Assembly (NCBI GenBank): GCA_902783765.1
Contig: CACZSB010000170.1
Location: 1 to 6,140 of the forward strand
Source of the DNA: an uncultured Lachnospiraceae bacterium
Lineage (GTDB): Bacteria > Bacillota > Clostridia > Lachnospirales > Lachnospiraceae
Reading direction: 5' to 3'
DNA: 6,140 bases
Shown here: piece by piece, positions 1 to 4,291 of the stretch
Layout: each line of letters starts with the position of its first letter
Numbering within the stretch: the first letter of the stretch is position 1
Notes under the pieces: model-generated
The model's input: only the letters and a program-made list of their open reading frames with translations
What the model was told of the DNA's origin: nothing
The model's database searches: none
Translations under genes and position numbers: made by a program

Positions 1-165
1 AGCCATCCGTATTTCTCCGGCCTTCTCACAGTCATAGTTTGCTACGACATATTTCTCAATCTCGTGTGAGAAAGTGAAGATCACAGCGTCCACTTTCGGC
101 GCACTCTCATTTACCGGCGGATTAATCTTAGCGGGTGAATTATTATCAAAGGATTCTGTTATCAT
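1..165 (-). CDS. Nucleoside phosphorylase, N-terminal 55 residues (partial)
   Basis: This is the start of a gene that runs off the left edge; 55 codons are visible and no stop is reached. The peptide opens with a polar lead (MITESFDNNSPAKINPPVNE) followed by APKVDAVIFTFSHEIEKYVV and an NYDCEKAGEIRMA segment. From memory, the N-terminus of clostridial purine/uridine phosphorylase-like proteins (PNP_UDP family) has this form: a 'NP.vN..APKVD..i.TFS..IE' lead before the first sugar-phosphate-binding strand. Such enzymes cleave nucleosides with phosphate to give a free base and (deoxy)ribose-1-phosphate in the cytoplasm, for purine or pyrimidine salvage. The ATG at 165-163 is chosen because a GGAGG lies at 179-175, nine bases upstream, and a good promoter lies just beyond. 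The active-site region is outside the window, so the substrate cannot be stated. It appears to be transcribed alone, not as part of the operon to its right. Confidence 0.7.
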   Translation of the reverse strand, partial: MITESFDNNSPAKINPPVNESAPKVDAVIFTFSHEIEKYVVANYDCEKAGEIRMA

Positions 166-190
166 AACCTCACCCCTCCATTAATTGTCA

Positions 191-220
191 ATTATATATC
201 AAGAAATCGTGAAAAGTCAA
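191..220 (-). promoter_or_regulatory. Sigma-A-type promoter of the nucleoside phosphorylase gene
   Basis: Read on the minus strand, a TTGACT -35 box (220-215) is followed after 18 bases by a consensus TATAAT -10 box (196-191). A 16-base spacing to an overlapping TATATA is also possible. Transcription would start near 184, giving a leader of about 20 bases that carries the GGAGG ribosome binding site at 179-175. The surrounding sequence is AT-rich. Confidence 0.6.
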
Positions 221-241
221 TTGCTTTAAAAAATTATTTTT

Positions 242-303
242 GCAGACAGGGGGACGGTTCTGTGTCTTTTCGAGAAAAGACACAGAACCGTCCCCCTGTC
301 TGC
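242..303. repeat. Perfect 30-bp-arm palindrome, dispersed-repeat type
   Basis: The arms 242-271 and 274-303 are exact reverse complements with only two bases (GA) between them. Transcribed either way, this gives one very long hairpin. The arms contain GACAGGGGGACGGTTC followed by TGTGTC. From memory, sequences of the 'GGGGACGGTTCT...GTCTC' type occur as scattered repeats in many Firmicute genomes; copy number cannot be seen here. It starts six bases past the stop codon of the possible 34-aa ORF and sits upstream of the phosphorylase promoter. It could therefore end transcripts arriving from the right. However, the hairpin is followed on the minus strand by a mixed A/T stretch rather than an immediate T-run, so it is not a textbook terminator. 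Confidence 0.9.
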
Positions 304-308
304 GAATG

Positions 309-413
309 CTAAGGCCGCAAAGCCCCGGCCAGTGCGGCTAAAAGCAAGGCCAGCGAAATGCAAAGCGCCGTGCCATCAATGATTTTGCTGTTTTTTTGTT
401 CCAACGATCCCAT
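309..413 (-). CDS. Possible 34-aa single-helix membrane peptide
   Basis: A short frame encodes a peptide with a polar, charged start (MGSLEQKNSKIIDG) followed by one hydrophobic helix (about residues 15-31, rich in Leu and Ala) and ending LRP. An AGGGG lies at 424-420, six bases ahead of the ATG, and an extended -10-like TGGTATGAT lies about 40 bases upstream. It follows the zinc-ribbon membrane gene by 83 bases. I do not recognise the peptide. Its layout (charged start, one helix, own Shine-Dalgarno) is that of a real small membrane protein, but such frames also arise by chance in GC-rich sequence. The gene itself contains internal complementary segments (314-319 with 333-338). Confidence 0.35.
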   Translation of the reverse strand: MGSLEQKNSKIIDGTALCISLALLLAALAGALRP

Positions 414-421
414 GCCGCATC

Positions 422-484
422 CCCTGTTTCACTCCATTCTGACTGCCCGCATCATACCATAAATGCGGCGGGAACGAAACAGGG
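422..484 (-). promoter_or_regulatory. Nested inverted repeats with an extended -10-like box
   Basis: An outer inverted repeat, CCCTGTTTC (422-430) with GAAACAGGG (476-484), encloses an inner one, CCGCAT (447-452) with ATGCGG (463-468). On the minus strand the inner loop region carries TGGTATGAT (459-451), an extended -10 motif; no good -35 box is present. The structure lies between the stop of the membrane zinc-ribbon gene and the 34-aa frame. It could be a folded intercistronic RNA, a weak terminator, or a weak promoter for the small frame. The inverted repeats are seen directly; any function is inference. Confidence 0.3.
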
Positions 485-496
485 AAAAGGGGGATA

Positions 497-898
497 TCAG
501 TCCGGAAGCTTTCTGCCGCAGCCCGGGCAGAATTCAAAATCTCCCTCTGCCGGCCTGCCGCAATAGGGGCAATAGGTCACGCTGGTGCCAGGCTTGGAAT
601 TCGGCTCGTCGTAAAAACCGGCCTGGCTTTGGCGTCCGTAAATCTCATTCAAAGGATCTGATTCCTCTTCCGAATCCACAATATCAATAATGGAGTACCG
701 ATCCTTGGAAGTGGCATTTCGATAATTATAAATAGCCCCATAAATGGCCATGCCCACAAACACCAGTCCAAAGGGAACCATGAACCATCCGCCCATAGAA
801 GCAGCGAATATACACCAAAATACGCCGAACAGCGCTACACAGGCACTGGACACGGCTCCCATTTTAGACGGGCCACGCCCGGGTTTAATACTCTTCAT
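497..898 (-). CDS. Membrane protein with C-terminal zinc ribbon, 133 aa
   Basis: The protein has three parts. A basic N-terminus (MKSIKPGRGPSK) is followed by two closely spaced hydrophobic helices (about residues 14-34 and 38-57). Next comes an acidic, low-complexity linker (about 66-108) and a C-terminal zinc ribbon, CPYCGRP...FCPGCGRKLPD, with two CxxCG knuckles about 14 residues apart. This fits the loosely defined 'zinc-ribbon domain-containing membrane protein' group common in clostridia. The ribbon is probably cytoplasmic and may bind another protein; no catalytic residues are visible. The ATG at 898-896 is supported by AGGTGA at 907-902, which overlaps the TGA stop of the preceding gene. 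Only four bases separate the two genes, so translation is almost certainly coupled and the two products probably act together. The specific role is unknown. Confidence 0.85.
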   Translation of the reverse strand: MKSIKPGRGPSKMGAVSSACVALFGVFWCIFAASMGGWFMVPFGLVFVGMAIYGAIYNYRNATSKDRYSIIDIVDSEEESDPLNEIYGRQSQAGFYDEPNSKPGTSVTYCPYCGRPAEGDFEFCPGCGRKLPD

Positions 899-902
899 AT
901 TC

Positions 903-1313
903 TCACCTAATCCTTTCCAATACTACATCTACTTTGGCAATGGCCCGCTCCACCTGGCTCCGGGCCTCATTGATTCTATTTTGCATCACCCAATCGGCAA
1001 ACAGGCCGTCAAAAAACCAGTCGGCAAAGCCCCAGAAATCACCGATATTTACACCCATATCGGCAAATTCCTGCATATCGCACAACTCCCGGCTGAAGCT
1101 TTGCAGATCCGCCTTGGCTCTTTCGATGTATCCCGAGGCCTGACTGATTTTGGAATGCTTCACCAGATTGGAAATCAGGCCTCCCCCCAGCATATCCCAA
1201 ACGCCCCAATTCCGGGCGCTGTTCAGGGCCTTCAGAGCCTCCTGCAAACTGTTTCTGGCCCGCTCCCCGGCGAAAAAAGCTTCCGCGCGCTCCTTTTCGT
1301 AATCGTAATACAT
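903..1313 (-). CDS. Conserved hypothetical protein with GGG-hinge and long helices, 136 aa
   Basis: This soluble-looking, mostly alpha-helical protein has no signal peptide. An N-terminal helix rich in Glu, Arg and Ala (residues 1-33) leads into a short motif, NWGVWDMLGGGLISNLVKHS (35-54). A second long helix follows (56-85), then an aromatic stretch, GDFWGFADWFFDGLFADW (91-108), and a C-terminal amphipathic helix with coiled-coil character (112-136). I recall similar 'WD.LGGG.I....KHSKI..A' proteins in Firmicutes without an assigned function, so I give none. The ATG at 1313 has a strong AAGGAG at 1326-1321, four to five bases upstream after the full GGAGAT stretch. It is the first gene of a two-gene operon with the membrane zinc-ribbon protein, which it probably partners. 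The large plus-strand frame across it is a codon-bias shadow. Confidence 0.8.
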   Translation of the reverse strand: MYYDYEKERAEAFFAGERARNSLQEALKALNSARNWGVWDMLGGGLISNLVKHSKISQASGYIERAKADLQSFSRELCDMQEFADMGVNIGDFWGFADWFFDGLFADWVMQNRINEARSQVERAIAKVDVVLERIR

Positions 1314-1356
1314 GAAAGATCTCCTTCCCTGGGCGCTTCCCTGCTGATTTACTGTT

Positions 1357-1385
1357 AGTATAACGGAGTTTCACCCCGATTAAAA
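1357..1385 (-). promoter_or_regulatory. Likely promoter of the 136-aa/133-aa operon
   Basis: On the minus strand a good -10 box, TATACT (1362-1357), lies 17 bases after a weak -35 box, TTTTAA (1385-1380). It stands about 44 bases ahead of the ATG, with the ribosome binding site in between. No operator-like inverted repeat is evident beside it. The -35 match is poor (three of six), so an activator or an alternative sigma factor remains possible. Confidence 0.4.
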
Positions 1386-1494
1386 GGATGGATTTGGCAA
1401 AATAGGGCTATTTATTCCACCGGGACTCCCTTAATTGAATATAACGTTGTCCTTCCTACATATTTCCTATCTTTCCCGCAAGGCTTTCCGTATT

Positions 1495-1534
1495 AAAAAA
1501 GCCCTGCCTGAATAAGTTGCAGCACAAGGCTTTT
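1495..1534 (-). terminator. Rho-independent terminator
   Basis: On the minus strand the stem AAAAGCCTTG (1534-1525) pairs with CAGGGCTTTT (1506-1497): ten pairs including one G-T, with an 18-base loop. It ends in six T residues (1500-1495). This is a classic intrinsic terminator for leftward transcripts. It closes the block that includes the higBA operon, the truncated ATP-binding gene, and any transcript from the promoter near 1811-1839. It separates that block from the operon starting near 1350. Because the stem also begins with A-runs, some termination from the other direction is possible, but the T-run there is shorter. Confidence 0.7.
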
Positions 1535-1583
1535 GGATTACTATGTTCTCTTTTATTTCCTCTCTTTTTCCTGCCTTAGACGC

Positions 1584-1622
1584 TCAAGGGAAGTGTCATT
1601 TTCAGGTTCAAGAGGAGTGTCA
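1584..1622 (-). repeat. Two 15-bp near-identical repeats, possible IS21-type transposon end
   Basis: On the minus strand TGACACTCCTCTTGA (1622-1608) and TGACACTTCCCTTGA (1598-1584) match at 13 of 15 positions and lie 24 bases apart. The first is preceded by TGTCAAC (1629-1623), so the block begins TGTCAACTGACACT. IS21-family elements carry two or more such repeated transposase-binding sites just inside ends that start with TG. The resemblance is suggestive only: no transposase gene or second end is present in the window, so at most this is a solitary remnant. Confidence 0.3.
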
Positions 1623-1810
1623 GTTGACAGCGGTTTTTACTCCCACTCGTTTCTCAGGGCGGAAGCTTAAACAATTATGTTTAGAAAATCTAACACCGCT
1701 TATTCTGATTCTCTCAGTTGTCCATCGAATATAGGCTATCTGATTTAGCGTTGCCAATATGTTGCCGGAGGTCTATCCGTTTGCTACTTATCCAGCGCAC
1801 CTCCATCCAC

Positions 1811-1839
1811 AGAATATAAGCCAGCGCAGGTTTTGTCAA
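1811..1839 (-). promoter_or_regulatory. Strong orphan promoter, minus strand
   Basis: A consensus TTGACA (1839-1834) is followed after exactly 17 bases by TATTCT (1816-1811), giving a predicted start near 1804. No convincing reading frame follows: the only short frame (ATG at 1806, 30 codons) would begin at the transcription start and so have no ribosome binding site. The transcript would run about 300 bases to the terminator at 1534-1495, which makes a non-coding RNA or a leftover promoter of a deleted gene the likeliest meanings. Confidence 0.45.
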
Positions 1840-1892
1840 TCATTGTTTTGCTTTAACAGGGATGGGAGAAATCTGTTGAAAACAGTATCTGT

Positions 1893-1921
1893 ATTATACT
1901 GGCCGCATAGTCATTTTGCAA
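1893..1921 (-). promoter_or_regulatory. Second promoter-like site, minus strand
   Basis: TTGCAA (1921-1916, four of six matches) precedes a perfect TATAAT (1898-1893) with a 17-base spacer, predicting a start near 1886. An inverted repeat GCCGC/GCGGC (1902-1906, 1927-1931) surrounds the -35 box and could be a regulator site. No gene follows directly. It lies upstream of, and in tandem with, the stronger site at 1811-1839. Confidence 0.3.
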
Positions 1922-1968
1922 TAGTAGCGGCAGGGAAAACCCCACTTTACATAAACATCTGTTGCTCC

Positions 1969-1990
1969 CCAGCAAGTTACCGGCAAGTTA
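1969..1990. repeat. 22-bp direct repeat, copy 1
   Basis: This copy is identical over 22 bases to 2077-2098. Each copy contains an internal duplication, GCAAGTTA-CCG-GCAAGTTA, so the 8-bp unit recurs every 11 bases, about one helical turn. The two 22-bp copies are 108 bases apart, start to start. Such geometry suits a protein binding side by side on one face of the DNA, but decayed mobile-element sequence is equally possible. Confidence 0.8.
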
Positions 1991-2076
1991 AACGGAATCA
2001 ATATCTTGTCATTTCCCCGCCAAATACCGCCATATTTTGTACAAACCGAGATCAAATAGCTGTTTACAAGTCATTT

Positions 2077-2098
2077 CCAGCAAGTTACCGGCAAGTTA
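2077..2098. repeat. 22-bp direct repeat, copy 2
   Basis: This is an exact second copy of 1969-1990. It ends two bases from the TAA stop (2103-2101) of the truncated ATP-binding regulator, so it sits at the 3' edge of that remnant and may mark a boundary. Confidence 0.8.
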
Positions 2099-2100
2099 GA

Positions 2101-2775
2101 TTACGCCCAAATGGGAAGGTATTTCATATAACGCGGTGCCGTATCCGGATTCAAAGGCTTAATAAGCCTCTTGTCAACAGCTTGTTTTATCAACCTGGAA
2201 ATACTACCGGAGGAAGACTCCTTCAATCCAAATCGCTGTCTCAAAGAACCATTGGTCAGCTGCTCTCCCTGTACATGCATAATGCAGGCATGTAGGTAAC
2301 AAGCCCATAGTCTATCATCTGCAGACAGGGCAGTAAACGGTATATTGGAAAACAGAACAACACGGGTGCTTTCCTCAAAAAGTTCAATTCTTGGGGCCGG
2401 CAGTTGTGCCATTTCACAGGAAATGACAATTTTATCCCAACCAGTTCCCAGTTCCTCACACATACCCATCCGCCGCATGATAGCAGCCATTTTTTCGTTG
2501 CGAGACTTGGGCGGATTATCAATTATACGATTAACATCGATCAAAGGTGTTCCAGAATTCGTTATTTCCACCCTATTGCTAAACACTTCTACCGTAGGGC
2601 CAGTTCCGGTTACACCAAAATTCTGATGAATCAGGGCATTTGCCACCGCCTCTCTTATAGCCAATTCCGGATATATGCTTCTGCTCTCTCGTATTGCCCC
2701 ATTTATGACTTCAGCCGATGGAAGCAGCGCATTGATATATTTGATCATCGCTTCAAATGCAATGGCATAGTACCC
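2101..2775 (-). pseudogene. Truncated Schlafen/AlbA_2-type ATP-binding regulator (C-terminal HATPase_c_4 half)
   Basis: The frame encodes the C-terminal half of a 'RecG-like/AlbA_2' ATP-binding regulator. Full-length relatives, about 450 residues, have an N-terminal AlbA_2 (Schlafen) domain that is absent here. Counting from the ATG at 2748 (215 aa): the GHKL N-box is REAVANALIHQNF (32-44; E33, N37, H41). The strand EITNSG (61-66) and the second glycine motif EELGTGW (98-104) follow, then a winged-helix region (about 160-205) ending YLPIWA, the usual family C-terminus. Family-like residues (GYYAIAFEA) continue upstream of that ATG to 2775, where an in-frame TAA (2778-2776) stops the frame. 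The ATG has only a weak ribosome binding site. A 7-codon frame (ATG at 2768) preceded by AAGGG ends in a TGA overlapping the 2748 ATG, so some coupled translation is conceivable. I judge it a remnant left next to higA, 13 bases away. Confidence 0.75.
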
Positions 2776-2788
2776 TTAATCTCTCTGT

Positions 2789-3862
2789 TTATGAAATAAC
2801 AACATTGTATGAATGTCTCAATTTGTTTTTTAACCGCATATCTGTTTCTGGAACCAGTTTATCCCTTAACAGCCTTCCAAGAACAATTCCGGGGTCTCGA
2901 TCAATATCTCTGGCAAACTGACAGATTATTGCTTCATCAAAGTAGCTATTCTGCTGAATGAATTCCTCATATCGTTCCTGCGGAATAAGCTTCATTTGTG
3001 CGTAATGATCTGCTTCATCCTCAGCCTCATCATGAAAGGATACTCCCAAATCGCCATTCAGAATATGCCCGATTTCATGGAACAGGGTGAACCAAAATGT
3101 ATCTGCATAATGTCTCCGGTCGTTTACCATAAGCATAATCTTGCCATCAACCCGTTTTGTGGCTCCATTGATACCTGAATTCTTCAAATTTGGAAGTGCA
3201 ACAAGAGCAACGCCCGCTTCACCAAAGGCCTTCTTAATTGCAGGAAAGAATACCGAATGATTTTTTGTCTGTGTCAAAGCAAACGAAACCGCTTTTTCAA
3301 ACTTCTTTTTATTGTATTTCGGTATCTCGGCCTTAATCGTTTGGTTAATACCAATCTGTACCATCGCATTTGCATTAACCGTATTCGACCTGCTCAAATT
3401 GTCAGAATAGCTTCTGAAATTCACAGCCAGATTCTCTTCCTCTAAAACTGTTAATGAGGAAATTGAAAGAAATTCCCGAACACATTTAATCTGTTCATCG
3501 ACTCTGCGCGGAAGATCTGGAAGCTTAAGGTGATCACGAAAGTACTTATAATCGATTAATTTGAAAACCTCCCGTTCCCGTTTTAATTCTTCCTCTGACT
3601 GAATTTCCGCCAGTTTTTCATCATAGGCCTGCTGCAAATTAAGCCAGTAGGTAATCGTTGTTCCAAGCATCCTTGACAGCTTTGTAGCTACATCAATAGA
3701 AAGGCTCTGCTCACCCCGGATGAGAATACTTAAATTTTTTGGAGTAGTGCCCAATCTCTTGGCAAAATCCTCCTGTGTCAGACCGCTTTCGTCAACCAGT
3801 TCCTTGAGATAATATCCCGGATGGAATGCAATCTTATCGTTATATTCTATATAATTACTCAT
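2789..3862 (-). CDS. higA: HigA antitoxin fused to ImmA/IrrE zinc metallopeptidase, 357 aa
   Basis: This is the antitoxin and autorepressor of the HigBA toxin-antitoxin pair. Residues about 10-70 form an XRE/HigA helix-turn-helix: FHPGYYLKELVDESGLTQED, then RLGTTPKNLSILIRGEQSLS, with the HigA-typical 'MLGTTITYWLNLQ' end. A helical linker (75-185) follows. The C-terminal ImmA/IrrE-type peptidase (about 190-330) has the zinc motif HEIGH (262-266) in FTLFHEIGHILNG and a downstream acidic ligand in EDEADHYA (about 281-288). Plain HigA proteins are about 100 residues, so this is a long fusion form; the peptidase may process the repressor or another target. The ATG at 3862 is preferred because it matches the usual 'SNYIEYNDKIAFHPG' start and overlaps the higB stop by eight bases (ATGAGTAA). 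A GTG at 3871 would add three residues but leaves only three bases after GAGAGG. The long gap from that GAGAGG to the ATG leaves some doubt. Confidence 0.9.
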   Translation of the reverse strand: MSNYIEYNDKIAFHPGYYLKELVDESGLTQEDFAKRLGTTPKNLSILIRGEQSLSIDVATKLSRMLGTTITYWLNLQQAYDEKLAEIQSEEELKREREVFKLIDYKYFRDHLKLPDLPRRVDEQIKCVREFLSISSLTVLEEENLAVNFRSYSDNLSRSNTVNANAMVQIGINQTIKAEIPKYNKKKFEKAVSFALTQTKNHSVFFPAIKKAFGEAGVALVALPNLKNSGINGATKRVDGKIMLMVNDRRHYADTFWFTLFHEIGHILNGDLGVSFHDEAEDEADHYAQMKLIPQERYEEFIQQNSYFDEAIICQFARDIDRDPGIVLGRLLRDKLVPETDMRLKNKLRHSYNVVIS

Positions 3863-4214
3863 AATGCGCACTTACCTCTCTTATCTCTACAATTTTGACT
3901 ATAGCTGCAATCTCATCAATATTACATGGATCAAAAACATTTTCTTCTTCATCAAGTGGTTGAAGAATTATCCTCCACTTATCCCGTATCGTCTTAACAT
4001 CAACCGCAAAGTATCCGTCTAATTTTCCTTTTAGATTATGAAATCTAAATGTTGACATCACTATAATATCTTTTATTACATCTGCTTGCTCAATAGCATT
4101 AATTCTTGCCAACAAGCTATTCGCCAGTCTTTTGTCGCCTCCAAAAAGCTTTGTCGCTTCTTTTATACTGGTACATTGCTTTTCGATTTTAGTATTTTCA
4201 TATATTATTTTCAC
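3855..4214 (-). CDS. higB: HigB toxin, RelE/ParE superfamily mRNA endoribonuclease, 119 aa
   Basis: This is the toxin of a type II toxin-antitoxin pair. HigB proteins bind the ribosome and cut mRNA during translation until bound by HigA. The sequence fits the family throughout: MKIIYENTKIEK start, an N-terminal helical hairpin (about 15-45), the strand block FRFHNLKGKLDGYFAVDVKT (56-75), RDKWRIILQP (78-87), and the terminal strand IVKIVEIREVSAHYE. The length is normal for the longer HigB group and nothing looks broken. Translation starts at GTG (4214-4212), with GGAG at 4226-4223, eight bases upstream; no in-frame ATG fits better. The stop overlaps the higA ATG, so the antitoxin is translationally coupled to its toxin, in the toxin-first order typical of hig loci. 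Its own promoter and operator lie just upstream. Confidence 0.9.
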   Translation of the reverse strand: MKIIYENTKIEKQCTSIKEATKLFGGDKRLANSLLARINAIEQADVIKDIIVMSTFRFHNLKGKLDGYFAVDVKTIRDKWRIILQPLDEEENVFDPCNIDEIAAIVKIVEIREVSAHYE

Positions 4215-4229
4215 GCACCACGCTCCATA

Positions 4230-4252
4230 AATATTACCCGATAGGTAATATT
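4230..4252. promoter_or_regulatory. Probable HigA operator (9-bp inverted repeat)
   Basis: AATATTACC (4230-4238) and GGTAATATT (4244-4252) are perfect inverted repeats with a 5-base spacer. The site begins immediately after the -10 box and covers the expected transcription start, so a bound HigA dimer or HigBA complex would block initiation. Autoregulation through such an operator is the rule for higBA loci; the assignment here rests on position and symmetry. Confidence 0.75.
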
Positions 4253-4280
4253 ATTATATCACGCTATTAGATTCTGTCAA
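4253..4280 (-). promoter_or_regulatory. higBA promoter with consensus -35 and extended -10
   Basis: TTGACA (4280-4275) and TATAAT (4258-4253) are both perfect, with a 16-base spacer, and TG precedes the -10 box by one base (extended -10). The predicted start near 4246 lies inside the operator, giving a leader of about 32 bases before the GTG of higB. The -35 box lies only 11 bases past the stop of the zinc-ribbon gene with no terminator between, so read-through from that gene is likely. Confidence 0.85.
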
Positions 4281-4291
4281 GTCATGCATGA

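Larger units (their letters stand above)
1535..2100. other. Non-coding stretch between terminator and truncated regulator gene
   Basis: About 560 bases hold no gene I can support. The open frames here on the plus strand (1543-1734 and the first half of 1759-2295) lack ribosome binding sites and resemble no family. What is visible: a pair of 15-bp repeats (1584-1622), two minus-strand promoter-like sites (1811-1839 and 1893-1921), and two identical 22-bp repeats (1969-1990 and 2077-2098). There is also an inverted repeat GCCGC (1902-1906) / GCGGC (1927-1931) around the -35 box of the upstream promoter-like site. On the minus strand around 1640-1710 several short complementary segments (TTAGA/TCTAA, AAACA/TGTTT inside GCGG/CCGC) could fold. 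The mix suggests decayed mobile DNA plus possibly an RNA gene. Confidence 0.5.

Noticed and set aside
744..1358. 204-codon plus-strand frame
   Set aside because: It is antisense to two genes that have ribosome binding sites, coupled translation and recognisable zinc-ribbon motifs; its protein resembles nothing and has no start signals.
1543..1734. 63-codon plus-strand frame
   Set aside because: It lacks a ribosome binding site, has no recognisable motifs and overlaps the transposon-end-like repeats.
1714..1806. 30-codon minus-strand frame (MEVRWISSKRID...) after the orphan promoter
   Set aside because: Its ATG coincides with the predicted transcription start, leaving no room for a ribosome binding site, and I do not recognise the peptide.
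1969..2098. CRISPR array
   Set aside because: There are only two copies, the 86-base gap is far longer than a CRISPR spacer, and no cas genes are present.
1759..2295. 178-codon plus-strand frame
   Set aside because: It has no ribosome binding site, starts in non-coding sequence and runs antisense through the end of the well-supported ATP-binding regulator remnant. Its internal PASYRQV duplication merely reflects the 22-bp DNA repeats.
4282..4291. 10-bp palindrome TCATGCATGA just upstream of the higBA -35 box
   Set aside because: Too short to claim as a regulator site, and unrelated in sequence to the operator at 4230-4252.
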